A DNA stretch of 64,000 nt from Paraglaciecola sp. T6c (GCF_000014225.1 NC_008228.1:4898001-4962000), one strand, 5' to 3'. Numbered from the stretch's first letter, positions 36,467 through 45,782 are shown. Notes: generated by a model from the sequence alone, not told the origin. A program made the numbers and translations.

Positions 36467-38227
36467 CTACCACTCACGCAATTGCTGCATATCTTTTAAG
36501 CGGCCTCTTTGTAGCAGTAGGGCTTCAAATAAATCATCGATAGAATCGTTTTGTGCACTGAGCCCGGGCAATGCGATATTGGCTTCGGCGAAAAAGCGCT
36601 GTTTTTGGTTAGAATCGTTTTCGTTTAACCACGCTGATGCCCACCAGTGTTGCATGCGCTCTTTGGCGGCACTGAGTGTTTTTTCCGAGGGTAATTTGTC
36701 GCGCTTGTTATTATTAACCTTGCTGTCGCTGGGCACTAGGTTCCATAAATCGTTATTTGGCCAGCGTGAAAAAGGCATGCTGTGATCAATGTCATATTTT
36801 CGTTTCAAGGTTTTCGCTGACCATACACATTGCATTTGTTGGGTGCTGGCAAGGGCGTCGAAGCGTTGGCGAACGTCTGTGGTTGATCGTACTGGCTCTT
36901 CCCATTTCAAAGCTTGGTAAAGTAAGTGTTGCTTGTCTGACGAACTGAAGTCTTGGTTGCCTTGGTAGCCGGCCATGGTTTTTACCCATTCACTGACTAA
37001 AACTGGCTCTATCCAGCAGGCATATCGGCTAAGTGCCAACCACGTGGTTTCAGGTAATGAGAACTCTCCCCACTTAGATAAAGAATCTAAATCTAAGAAC
37101 AAACTGTCTTTTGCTCTAACGGTTTTTGCGGCGACTTCAAACACCCGAGTATCACTGTTGGGTAGGGTAATGTACTTACCGGGCATGTCTCTTATATTTT
37201 GCGTACTGGCCGAAAGTGCTCGGTATAACGCTTTTGCGTCAGCACCGATAAAAACGTTACCAATACGAAAATCGGCGGCGGCTCTGTGAGTCAGTTGCCT
37301 CCAGCCGTTGTCTTTTATAAACCCCATATTGGGGCTTTTATTCGGTGTTTGGAATAACCCGTAGTGATCGATTAAATCTTTGTATTGGTGTATCCAATAC
37401 AAAGCCACCAAGCCCAATGGCAGTATGACTCTGTCACCGTTTGTAGAAGGTTCTCGCCTTAGTACCGCGCCTGCATGACCATCGGCAATTCTTAATAAGA
37501 CTCTTAACAATGCCAGTTTGTGCGTGGCAGATTTACCGTCATTAATGGCCACATGACGGATAAACGGAAAGGCACCTGTGCCATCGTCTGGCATTTGCAA
37601 TACAAGGGTTTGCCAGTAAACACCTTCACGACCGAGTTGGTCTTTTTTGTTCTGCGATTCGAGCTTTGAAAACAAGCCTAGGCTTTGTGCGAGTGCCTCT
37701 ACCTCTTCTACGCTGACGTCGAACATTTTCCTTTCATGCTGCTCTTCGGCTGTCATACCAAATTTCAGCGATATCACTATTTTACCGCCGGGTTTAAGCA
37801 AATTGGCTAGTTTTCGTAGTGAGCGACTTCGTTGAGTAACGGGAATGTGCATCCAAACGGCGCTGAGTAAAATGAGGTCAAAGCTAATTTCTAAACGTGT
37901 GGTTTTATCTAATGCGGGTAATGCGTCTTGCAGCCAATGAACATTTTGCCCTTGGGTTGTGATTTGCCCTTCTTGCAGCATTTTTAATGCGGGCTCTACA
38001 GCATAAACACGGCACTGATTATCACTTTGGTTTTTTTCAGCGAGCAAATTGGCGATATGACTCACGTCTCGGCCTACGCCTGCGCCAACATCAAGAATAG
38101 TCGAATGGGGTTTATCTAAAATAGCGGGTAAGTAGTGCGCCCAACTGTTATGCACTTGGTCAAACGACAACGACAAATATTGAGGCGCGATTTCTTGAAC
38201 TTTATCGTTGTAATAATCGTTAGACAC
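36467..38227 (-). CDS. SAM methyltransferase fused to a C-terminal HNH nuclease domain
   Basis: This 586-residue protein starts with a class I SAM methyltransferase domain (about 1-210). Its SAM loop is ILDVGAGVGRDVSHIANLL, seen as DVGAGVGRD, with a later SLKFGMTAEE strand. The N-terminal domain resembles small-molecule/protein methyltransferases, not a DNA base methylase: no DPPY/NPPF motif is visible. A middle region (210-470) has no motif I know. The C-terminal region (about 475-515) has the HNH-like pattern KYDIDHSMPFSRWPNNDLWN then VPSDSKVNNNKRDKLPS. It lies 361 bases upstream of the helicase operon in the same direction; membership in the defence system is likely but not certain. Confidence 0.72.
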   Translation of the reverse strand: MSNDYYNDKVQEIAPQYLSLSFDQVHNSWAHYLPAILDKPHSTILDVGAGVGRDVSHIANLLAEKNQSDNQCRVYAVEPALKMLQEGQITTQGQNVHWLQDALPALDKTTRLEISFDLILLSAVWMHIPVTQRSRSLRKLANLLKPGGKIVISLKFGMTAEEQHERKMFDVSVEEVEALAQSLGLFSKLESQNKKDQLGREGVYWQTLVLQMPDDGTGAFPFIRHVAINDGKSATHKLALLRVLLRIADGHAGAVLRREPSTNGDRVILPLGLVALYWIHQYKDLIDHYGLFQTPNKSPNMGFIKDNGWRQLTHRAAADFRIGNVFIGADAKALYRALSASTQNIRDMPGKYITLPNSDTRVFEVAAKTVRAKDSLFLDLDSLSKWGEFSLPETTWLALSRYACWIEPVLVSEWVKTMAGYQGNQDFSSSDKQHLLYQALKWEEPVRSTTDVRQRFDALASTQQMQCVWSAKTLKRKYDIDHSMPFSRWPNNDLWNLVPSDSKVNNNKRDKLPSEKTLSAAKERMQHWWASAWLNENDSNQKQRFFAEANIALPGLSAQNDSIDDLFEALLLQRGRLKDMQQLREW

Positions 38228-38716
38228 ATTAATCCTTGTGACACATCAACTGGCTATTTTCTATGGCAGTGCGAATTTCATAATATCGCTGAGGGTAAAA
38301 CACTTCAATTTCAGAACAGGCAATTGCTTAAACTTTACGTAACAAAATGTACCCGATGGAAAATTATTTGTCTTTCTAAAATCTGCATAAAGAATGCTAA
38401 TCTCAGGATTTTCAGTACGTTAAAGGAGTAACAATACTGTGATTCGTACCAGTTCCAATAAATAATTACCCTCTCAGAATTCATCCAGCGAATTTTGAAC
38501 AAGGCGTCGGTGTGCAGTAATGGTTGTTCCCTTTCAAATACCGAGAACGTAGTACAAAACCCGCTGGGGAATTCCCTTCGGGCGAATTTTAAAAGGACTT
38601 ACTCTTTGTTGCTTGAACTCGAAAGAGCACCACTATTACTTCATTCAAGCGCCTCGATAAAGTCCTTTTAAATTTTCGCTGAGTGGTTAATTATTTACTG
38701 GAATTGGTACCACCTT
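38228..38716. other. 489-base gap at the right edge of the defence island
   Basis: No gene is seen. The last 130 bases hold a structured repeat (38582-38708), described separately; a related direct copy of its left end (GCGAATTTT after GAATTC) occurs at about 38476-38500. This gap is the likely right boundary of the island. Confidence 0.5.
38582..38708. repeat. Structured repeat-like element with nested inverted repeats
   Basis: GCGAATTTTAAAAGGACTT (38582-38600) is nearly inverted at 38660-38679 (AAGTCCTTTTAAATTTTCGC). Inside, GCTTGAA (38611) pairs with TTCAAGC (38644), and CTCTTT (38602) can pair with AAAGAG (38622). The tail 38670-38708 has an 85% identical copy at 8331-8369. Together this suggests an interspersed, non-coding repeat or miniature element (inference). 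Confidence 0.55.
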
Positions 38717-39601
38717 ATGCTTTATTTCTCGATCGGAATATTTTCTGCTTTGGTTTTTGCCGGGTTTTGGTGGCTTTACAAAGACAGGGTGGAACGCCCT
38801 GCATCACCGAGCCTCATGTTGCTGCGGGCCGGTACTTATATTCTTGTTTGGCCCGTGCTGTACTGGAAGTGGTTTAAAAGCGAAGACAAAACACGCTTTA
38901 TCACCCTACCTGAGTTTGTGATGCCCCAGCCAAGACCGGTTGACCCTGACATAGTGAAGAACAGCGCCCGCAATGCCCCACTTGAAGCCCAGAGGGCACA
39001 TCAAGAATGGCTGACATTTGTAGATGCACTGCCCCAGTGTGGCTCGCATATCATGTACAAGGGTACAGATATTTACGGTGAAAGACTCCATGGGCGCTTT
39101 ATTTTTGAAACCGCTGATTTGTTACCTGTGCTATTCGATAGGCTAAACCCTAAGCCGGTTTCCTTGGATACCAGTGACAGCGATGACGAGAGCGTTAATC
39201 TCAGTGATGAAGACAGTCAGCAAGACAGCAGCGAATCGAGCGATGACGATAACGTCCATGACAGCGATATAACCAGCGCTTGGGTGAACACGCCTCGCCT
39301 CCCTAACACCCAAGAACACTATATTCATCGATGGCTGCGCACCTACGACCCCACCCTTTTTGTGTGTAATGTGGTGCCCACTTCTTTTAATCGTTTCGAG
39401 TATATCGCCAGTGACATGATTGAAGCAGGTAAAGGGCAAGTGCATTGTAAACGCTGTGTCACCGTTTATGAGGCAAGTGATATAAAAATCAGCGATGGTG
39501 GCCAAGGTGGCTGGATATTGGGCGAGCTGCATTGCCCCAAAGATCACTTATTAGCACGGCGCAAAAAGATACATTTTATGCGCGCACGCTCTAGTAAGTG
39601 A
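38717..39601 (+). CDS. Unknown membrane-anchored protein with acidic tract and C-terminal Cys/His cluster
   Basis: I do not recognise this 294-residue protein. One N-terminal transmembrane helix (about 2-20) and a second hydrophobic patch (near 38-52) precede a soluble region. Residues 150-192 are a Ser/Asp/Glu-rich low-complexity tract. The C-terminal part has CKRC followed 35 residues later by HCPKDH, which could form a zinc site. It stands alone just right of the defence island and just left of a TSUP transporter gene. It may be a domestic orphan or island cargo. Confidence 0.65.
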   Translation: MLYFSIGIFSALVFAGFWWLYKDRVERPASPSLMLLRAGTYILVWPVLYWKWFKSEDKTRFITLPEFVMPQPRPVDPDIVKNSARNAPLEAQRAHQEWLTFVDALPQCGSHIMYKGTDIYGERLHGRFIFETADLLPVLFDRLNPKPVSLDTSDSDDESVNLSDEDSQQDSSESSDDDNVHDSDITSAWVNTPRLPNTQEHYIHRWLRTYDPTLFVCNVVPTSFNRFEYIASDMIEAGKGQVHCKRCVTVYEASDIKISDGGQGGWILGELHCPKDHLLARRKKIHFMRARSSK

Positions 39602-39650
39602 TGAGCTCAGGCTAGCAACACAGCTGAGTACTTAGCGAAATCGACTTTCA

Positions 39651-40412
39651 CTATGATAAAAACAATACCTGTACCGCTTGCCACATCAGATTTATGGACA
39701 ACACAGATAACACAATTTGCACTAAGCGCTGAAACTTCGCGGCGGGTATTTTGTGTAGCAATTTTAGGCCCAACCATGTGCCTACAGCACCTGCGGCGAT
39801 CATAGCAACAACCAAGGGCAACCATTGCCAAAATGCGAAGCCTGCCACACCGTAAACGAGTGCTTTTAGGGTGTGTTGCATGGTCATGCTGGATGAGAAC
39901 GTGGCCGTAAAACGCATTTTGTCGTAGCCCTTGGTATGCAGATAGCTGCCGACTAATGGCCCACTTGCGCCTACAAACATGGATAAAAACGTAGTGATAA
40001 GCCCGGCCATTGCTTTGCCAAATGGGCTGGACTCTTTAATGCTGGGCTTTTTGCCCCACAATAGAAATAGCACGAACACGCCTACGACTAACTTCATCCA
40101 ATCGAGCGGTAAATCACTGACCACAAATGACGCCATCAATGCGCCCAAAAGCCCACCTGCAGCAAAGTACTTCAGCATATTGATGTCAATAAAACGGTAG
40201 GTAAGCAACATGCGATTGGCGTTCGAGCCAAGTTGCACCAGCCCATGAACCGGAATAACCGCAGCCATTGGCATAAAAGACGCCATAGCCACCAGCAGCA
40301 ATAGCCCACCACCTGCTCCCATCGCGGCGGTCAAAAACGAAGTAAAGCCGGCCAACACAATGAGCAAGAGGCTTAGCAAGGGGGTAATCATTTCTACGCT
40401 AAAAAAATCCAC
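39651..40412 (-). CDS. TSUP (TauE/SafE) family sulfite/anion exporter
   Basis: This 253-residue inner-membrane protein has about eight transmembrane helices in two related halves, as in TauE/SafE proteins. Landmarks are VLAGFTSFLTAAMGAGGGLL near the start and FLSMFVGASGPLVGSYL in the second half. Such proteins move sulfite, sulfoacetate or related anions; the substrate here is unknown. It converges on the 294-residue gene with 49 bases between, and is monocistronic. Confidence 0.85.
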   Translation of the reverse strand: MDFFSVEMITPLLSLLLIVLAGFTSFLTAAMGAGGGLLLLVAMASFMPMAAVIPVHGLVQLGSNANRMLLTYRFIDINMLKYFAAGGLLGALMASFVVSDLPLDWMKLVVGVFVLFLLWGKKPSIKESSPFGKAMAGLITTFLSMFVGASGPLVGSYLHTKGYDKMRFTATFSSSMTMQHTLKALVYGVAGFAFWQWLPLVVAMIAAGAVGTWLGLKLLHKIPAAKFQRLVQIVLSVLSINLMWQAVQVLFLS

Positions 40413-40882
40413 GGGAGTAACACATGTAAAATAAGAGGAGCAGCATCATACCTTGTTGCTCTGTGCTGGTTCAAACAAGCCGTCGAGATAAGCTTATGAA
40501 CGCGAAAGAGGTAACGCTTTGTCATTTGATGTGTAGCCATCAAAATCGGTCCTAAACGTGTGCCTTGCAAGCGCAACACTTAGGGCCATGCAATAAGAAA
40601 TAAAACGACTCTTTGATTTTCATTTATGTTTCGCCTTCATAGTTTCTATATGGATGCCGATAGAAAGAATTGAAATAGCGCGTTCACGAGACATTACTAG
40701 CGTTATTGTAAGGTAAAAAAGCTGGGCGTAGTGGATATGCCTTTTTGCGAAGAAAACACCAAGTTTATAAGCAATTTTACCTACTTTATTTTAAGCTAAA
40801 ACGTTGACGCATACCTGCGCTTTAGTACTGTTACGCTTAAGGCGTTTCATTTTACCCATTTATTGAGCTCACTAATCGCTTT
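40413..40882. other. 470-base gap upstream of the first porin/periplasmic cassette
   Basis: No gene is seen. TTTCTAT (40643) and ATAGAAA (40660) form a small hairpin. A promoter for the first cassette must lie in the last 150 bases; I find no PhoB-type direct repeat. Confidence 0.45.
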
Positions 40883-42073
40883 ATGAAATTGACTAACGCA
40901 TCCTACTTACTTATTTGCTTACTGCTGTGCTCAGCGGGTTTCGCTGCGGCTGAAGAAGATAAGCTTCAGTTCACGGGCTTTGCTCGAGCGGTAATGGGCT
41001 ATCTAGATGACAAAGATGCTGAGTATGTAGGTTATGACAATAGCATCAGCTTTGATCAGCAATCCTTGGTTGGCCTTCAAGCAGATTACACTTTCACTGA
41101 GGCGCTATCATTAACTGGCCAGGTAATTGGCCATACGGGTGAGCAGCGATCATCAGGCATAGAGTGGCTTTACCTGACGTACACCCCCACCAAAGCATTA
41201 CGCATAAAATTAGGTAAACAACGCATCCCATTTTTTAATTACAGTGACAGCCTTGACGTGGGCTTTGCTTATCCTTGGTTAACTTTACCTCAACAGTTTT
41301 ATGACACCGCTTTCTTTTCAACTTTCGAAGGTGTGCTGGCGAACTATGAATACTCTTATGCTCAGTGGGTTATGAATTTCGAAGGGTACTGGGGGCGTTA
41401 TGATGACAAAATATATTTAGCAAGTGGTGAAATTGATACCCAAGTGACTGGGTTGTACGGCTTTAACACGAGTGCGGCATATAATGGTTGGACGTTTCGA
41501 GCGGCCTACAACGAAGGCAATGCCAACCTCACTCTACCTGGTGCGGCGCAGTTTGTTGAAGTGCTGAATCAATTTGGCTTTACCCAAAGCGCTGAAACCC
41601 TCAACCCAGATGGCTTGATACGCTTTTATCAATTAAGTGCCAACTACGAGAACCTAGATTATTTTGTACGCAGTGAAGTAGCGAAAATGGTGGGTGAAAG
41701 TGGCCCTGTTCCTGATATCGACAGTTTTTATATTTCTGCTGGCTACAATTTTTATCCTTATACCATTTACATTTCTTACAGTGAACGCGACGTATATTAT
41801 GACCACCCAGCGAATGAAATTCCGTACGGCATTTCCCCCGATTTAGACGTACTCGCCGCCACATATGAATCTGTGCTTGCGGGCTTTCCTGATGATAAAA
41901 GCCAAGGAACAAAAATCGGTCTTCGTTGGGACTTTCGTTACAATGTCGCTTTGAAAGGCGAGATGACTTATGTACATGCTGATAAAGTTAGTAACGACTT
42001 TGCGTTAAAAGATTTAGGCAACTTTGATGGCAGCGCAATCTTGTATCAGTTTGGTGTGGAGTGGGTATTTTGA
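40883..42073 (+). CDS. Outer-membrane beta-barrel (porin-like), cassette copy 1
   Basis: This 396-residue protein has a signal peptide (LLICLLLCSAGFAAAEE) and ends in GVEWVF, a terminal Phe signal for barrel insertion by BAM. The mature part has alternating aromatic strands typical of an anion-type porin: LQFTGFARAVMGYLDD, GIEWLYLTYTP, KLGKQRIPFFNYSDSLDVG. It is one of four copies between 40.9 and 47.5 kb. The stop TGA is overlapped by one base by the ATG of the next gene (TGATG at 42071), so the two are translationally coupled. The substrate is unknown. Confidence 0.8.
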   Translation: MKLTNASYLLICLLLCSAGFAAAEEDKLQFTGFARAVMGYLDDKDAEYVGYDNSISFDQQSLVGLQADYTFTEALSLTGQVIGHTGEQRSSGIEWLYLTYTPTKALRIKLGKQRIPFFNYSDSLDVGFAYPWLTLPQQFYDTAFFSTFEGVLANYEYSYAQWVMNFEGYWGRYDDKIYLASGEIDTQVTGLYGFNTSAAYNGWTFRAAYNEGNANLTLPGAAQFVEVLNQFGFTQSAETLNPDGLIRFYQLSANYENLDYFVRSEVAKMVGESGPVPDIDSFYISAGYNFYPYTIYISYSERDVYYDHPANEIPYGISPDLDVLAATYESVLAGFPDDKSQGTKIGLRWDFRYNVALKGEMTYVHADKVSNDFALKDLGNFDGSAILYQFGVEWVF

Positions 42074-42492
42074 TGAGAAAATTCCTCGCTCTATTTGTCA
42101 CATGCTGGCTGGTGCTAACCCCCTCATTGAAGGCCGCTGAAGCGATTATTGTGGTGGCCAATACCTCAGATAAGTCCTTGCAGCTGAATCGTCTACAAGT
42201 ACGCAACCTTTTTATGGGTGGCGCTTTACCTTATGACTTAGATGCCATCGCTTTGCCGCCGGAAAACCAAACGCGCGTTTTGTTTAATACCAAGGTGGTA
42301 GGCCTTACAGAATCACGTATTCAATCCTATTGGGCACAAATGCGCTTTACCGGACGTAAAAAAGCACCAAGAGAATTTAGCAACGAGCAGTCAATGTTAG
42401 AATATCTAATCAATAATGCTGGTGCTGTAGGCTATTTGCCTGAAGGAATATCAGTGCCTAATGAGTTGACCGTTTTGTACACGGTTCGGTAA
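42073..42492 (+). CDS. Short periplasmic PstS-like protein, cassette copy 1
   Basis: This 139-residue protein has a signal peptide (FVTCWLVLTPSLKAAEA) and a mature part like one lobe of a phosphate-type (PstS/PBP-like) binding protein. The most conserved stretch is GLTESRIQSYWAQMRFTGRK, next to PPENQTRVLFNTK and the end motif GAVGYLPEG. No ABC permease or ATPase gene is nearby, so it is unlikely to be a classical uptake binding protein. I start it at ATG 42073, inside the porin stop; an upstream GTG (42061) lies within the porin coding end. Confidence 0.78.
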   Translation: MRKFLALFVTCWLVLTPSLKAAEAIIVVANTSDKSLQLNRLQVRNLFMGGALPYDLDAIALPPENQTRVLFNTKVVGLTESRIQSYWAQMRFTGRKKAPREFSNEQSMLEYLINNAGAVGYLPEGISVPNELTVLYTVR

Positions 42493-42698
42493 ATTGTCAT
42501 ACGCATATCTAAAAGGAGTAACCCTGATAGATTATTGCGTGCATTATCAATGCAATGCGGGATTGAAAATGATTTAATGGGAAGCGACTTAAAAAACGAA
42601 CTAAAGCAGTATATTAGTGTTTTCGTTGGCGTTTTTCGTATTTAAAATACCCAAAGTGCAAAACAGTATAAAAATTTTAATGTAAGAGTAACCACCAT

Positions 42699-43898
42699 AT
42701 GGATCTTGTTGTATTGCGTGCTTTAGTGGTCTGTCTTTCATTCACCCTGAGTACTTCTTTGGCCAACGCAGCCACGCCAAACCCGCTAGAATTTTCTGGT
42801 TTTGCCCGAGTGATAATGGGCTACCTGGATGATGAGAATGCTGAGTATGTAGGCTATGACAACAGCCTCAGTATCGACCAGCAATCACTTTTGGGGTTAC
42901 AAGCAGACTATAGGCTGAGTGAAGAAATAGCATTTACCGGGCAAGTCGTTGGCTATACAGATGATCAGCGCTCCTCAGGATTAGAATGGCTCTACCTCAC
43001 ATACACCCCCAATAGCGCCTTACAAGTTAAACTTGGCCGACAACGCATACCTTTTTTTAATCACAGCGACAGTCTCGATGTGGGCTTTGCTTATCCTTGG
43101 TTAACCCTTCCGCAACAAGTTTACGACACGGCTTTCTTCTCTACTTTCGACGGTGTTTTAGCTAATTATCAATTTACCTTGAATGATTGGCAGATTAACT
43201 ATGAGGGCTATTGGGGTCGGTTTGACGATGAAATACATTTAGATAGCCAGGATTTAGACACCCAAGTGATCGGGCTTTTTGGCGTTAACGCCAGTGTGAG
43301 CTATAGAAACTTCAACTTACGTGCTTCGTATGGTCAAGGAGACATCGATATAGAGCAGGACGAGGCTACCCAATTCGCTCAATTACTTCGTCAATTCGGA
43401 TTTACAAACAATGCTGATTGGTTAAACGCAAATGGGTTGCTGCAATTCTATCAACTCAGCGCTAATTACGAAGATCTAGATTATTTTTTACGCAGTGAAG
43501 TCACCAAAATGACTGGCGCTGGGGGGCTGTTCGCTGATATCGATAGCTTTTATATCTCTGCGGGTTATAACTTTTACCCCTATACGGTATATATCTCGTA
43601 TGGGAGAAAAGACTTACACTTCGAGCATTTAGCCAACGAGATCCCTTTTGGCGTATCACCTGAGCTAGATTTACTGGCAGCAACTTATCTCGGCATTTTA
43701 GATCTCTTCCCTGACGATGAGTCTAAGGGAACAAAAATAGGAATTCGATGGGATTGGCAGTATAACGTGGCACTCAAGGCTGAAATGACCTTTGTTGAAG
43801 CTAATGACGCCATCAGTAATGACTACGCCGTTAGGGATTTAGGTGGCTTCGACGGTCATGCTGTTCTTTATCAGTTTGGACTAGAGTGGGTATTTTAG
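42699..43898 (+). CDS. Outer-membrane beta-barrel (porin-like), cassette copy 2
   Basis: This 399-residue paralogue is the closest relative of copy 1: shared runs include AFFSTFDGVLANYQ-like and SDSLDVGFAYPWLTLPQQ. It has a signal peptide (SFTLSTSLANAATP) and the terminal GLEWVF. It lies 206 bases after the copy 1 periplasmic gene, enough for its own promoter. Its TAG stop is overlapped by the GTG start of the next gene (TAGTG). It presumably carries a related but different ligand or has diverged in surface loops, where the copies differ most. Confidence 0.8.
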   Translation: MDLVVLRALVVCLSFTLSTSLANAATPNPLEFSGFARVIMGYLDDENAEYVGYDNSLSIDQQSLLGLQADYRLSEEIAFTGQVVGYTDDQRSSGLEWLYLTYTPNSALQVKLGRQRIPFFNHSDSLDVGFAYPWLTLPQQVYDTAFFSTFDGVLANYQFTLNDWQINYEGYWGRFDDEIHLDSQDLDTQVIGLFGVNASVSYRNFNLRASYGQGDIDIEQDEATQFAQLLRQFGFTNNADWLNANGLLQFYQLSANYEDLDYFLRSEVTKMTGAGGLFADIDSFYISAGYNFYPYTVYISYGRKDLHFEHLANEIPFGVSPELDLLAATYLGILDLFPDDESKGTKIGIRWDWQYNVALKAEMTFVEANDAISNDYAVRDLGGFDGHAVLYQFGLEWVF

Positions 43899-44317
43899 TG
43901 AAAAAGTATCTTGCTTGCCTTGTCCTATGGTACTTCGTGTTTTCAACGGCTACCCACGCTGCTCAGTCCGTGATGGTAGTAGCAAACACTGGCGACCAAT
44001 CCATTCAACTTAACCGTCAGCAAGTGCGAAGCTTGTTTATGGGCGGCGTCATACCCTATCAATTAAAAGCGGTGGCGCTACCACCAGAAAATCATACCCG
44101 AGTACTATTTAACACTAAGATAATTGGTCTAACTGAATCTCGTATTCAATCCTACTGGGCGCAAATGCGTTTTACGGGACGCAAACGCGCCCCTAGGGAA
44201 TTTGATAACGAAACCTCGATGCTGCAATTCCTTTTACGCAATGTTGGCGCGACAGGGTACCTACCTGCTGGCATGGATGTTCCGGAACAATTAACGGTAA
44301 TTTATACTATTCCCTAG
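43898..44317 (+). CDS. Short periplasmic PstS-like protein, cassette copy 2
   Basis: Same design as copy 1: 139 residues, signal peptide (CLVLWYFVFSTATHAAQS), then MVVANTGDQSIQLNRQQVRS, PPENHTRVLFNTK and GLTESRIQSYWAQMRFTGRK. The likely start is the GTG at 43898 that overlaps the porin stop by one base. It differs in the small segments between motifs and ends in QLTVIYTIP. Function by analogy with copy 1: periplasmic anion binding or sensing (inference). Confidence 0.76.
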   Translation: MKKYLACLVLWYFVFSTATHAAQSVMVVANTGDQSIQLNRQQVRSLFMGGVIPYQLKAVALPPENHTRVLFNTKIIGLTESRIQSYWAQMRFTGRKRAPREFDNETSMLQFLLRNVGATGYLPAGMDVPEQLTVIYTIP

Positions 44318-44576
44318 CGGTGGTTATTAACTGAGCTTGCAATTGAGTACACCTTTCATATCAAGATGGTACTTTTCCCTTAGTCACTTTATTGAAGCGT
44401 CATAAAACCCCGGTCAACTAAAGCTTTATCAAAATTTGCAGTTAATAATGACACAACAATGAATTTGTCATCCTTTTGTATACTAGCTTTTCAAGCAAAT
44501 TTATTTGATTCTTAACTCGTCTATAGTACTTTGTTTATTAGGTACTTTATTTAACCTTAAATAGTAAAGGTCTTAG
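44318..44576. other. 259-base gap between cassette copies 2 and 3
   Basis: A/T-rich with TGACA (44450) and TGTCA (44467) arms around a 12-base spacer, a possible weak operator. This separation suggests copy 3 has its own promoter. Confidence 0.4.
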
Positions 44577-45782
44577 TTGAATATGCCCTGGCGATTATGG
44601 AATTTTGTATTGGTGTGCGGCTTGGCTTTACTTTGTAACGCCCATCCAATTTACGCGGAGACCTCAGATAAACTGCAATTTTCCGGCTTTGCCAGAGTTG
44701 TTTTGGGGTATTTAGATGATAAAGATGCGGAATACCTCAACTACGATAATTCTGTCAGTATTGATAATGAAAGCCTAATCGGGTTGCAAGCCGATTATCA
44801 GATGATGGATAGCCTGGCAATAACTGGACAACTGATAGGGCACAGCGGCGAACAAAGAGATTCAGGTATTGAATGGCTATATTTAACTTACGCTCCTACA
44901 AATACCCTTAAACTCAAGCTAGGTCGCCAGCGCACTCCCTTTCTAAATTACAGTGATGTCATAGATGTAGGATACGCCTACCCTTGGGCGACATTACCCC
45001 AACAAACCTACCCCCGTCACTTTTTTTCCAACTTTGACGGGTTGATGGCAAGCTACGAGATACCTAGCACCTTGTTTGTGATGAACATTGAAGGTTATTG
45101 GGGATATTTCAAAGACAAAGTCGTCGTTTCAGAGCGCGAAATGGAAGCAAAAACGACAGGATTTCATGGATTAATTAGCCATATCAGCTTTAAAAACTGG
45201 ACCCTAAGGGGGTCTTATCACCAAGGTACCACAAGTGTAACGTTAGATGATGTAACGCAATTTAGCGGCTTACTCAATCAACTGGGCTTCAGTCAGAGCG
45301 CTGATAGTTTGGCCACAACTGGGGTAACAGAGGTATTTCAATTCAGCGCTAATTACGAAACAGTAGATTACTTTGTTCGAGGAGAGCTGAATCGGATCAA
45401 GGCGGACTTCATTTTTGTGCCCGATACAGATGGGTATTTTCTTTCTACTGGGTACAATTACTTTCCGTTTTCATCTTATATTTCGTACTCGAAGAACACC
45501 ACTGATTACGAGGAACCCGCCAGTGACATTCCGACTGGCCTTAGTCCAATATTAGATGGACTGTCTTATAACTATTTGAATATATTTGAACAGCTACCTG
45601 TTAACAGTTCTGAAGCGTATACCCTAGGTACGCGCTGGGATATTCAGCCAGGCTTAGCATTAAAAGGGGAAGTTAGTTTAATAAAAGGAGCTGACAATGA
45701 AAGCGCATTTTTTGATATTAAAAATACCGCGTTTGACCGAGAAGCGTTGCTGTATTTAATTGCGTTGGAGTGGGTATTTTGA
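44577..45782 (+). CDS. Outer-membrane beta-barrel (porin-like), cassette copy 3
   Basis: This 401-residue protein is a more diverged paralogue that keeps LQFSGFARVVLGYLDDKDAE, GIEWLYLTYAPT and KLGRQRTPFLNYSD and ends in ALEWVF. The start is unclear: TTG 44577 has AAAGG at a good distance, while ATG 44583 two codons later is the common start codon; I give the longer form. Signal peptide NFVLVCGLALLCNAHPIYAE follows. The next gene starts at the stop codon, in TTGA. Confidence 0.75.
   Translation: MNMPWRLWNFVLVCGLALLCNAHPIYAETSDKLQFSGFARVVLGYLDDKDAEYLNYDNSVSIDNESLIGLQADYQMMDSLAITGQLIGHSGEQRDSGIEWLYLTYAPTNTLKLKLGRQRTPFLNYSDVIDVGYAYPWATLPQQTYPRHFFSNFDGLMASYEIPSTLFVMNIEGYWGYFKDKVVVSEREMEAKTTGFHGLISHISFKNWTLRGSYHQGTTSVTLDDVTQFSGLLNQLGFSQSADSLATTGVTEVFQFSANYETVDYFVRGELNRIKADFIFVPDTDGYFLSTGYNYFPFSSYISYSKNTTDYEEPASDIPTGLSPILDGLSYNYLNIFEQLPVNSSEAYTLGTRWDIQPGLALKGEVSLIKGADNESAFFDIKNTAFDREALLYLIALEWVF

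Noticed and set aside
38228-38716. Integron attC site or attachment site
   Set aside because: The inverted repeats lack the RYYYAAC/GTTRRRY core, and no integrase gene is seen.
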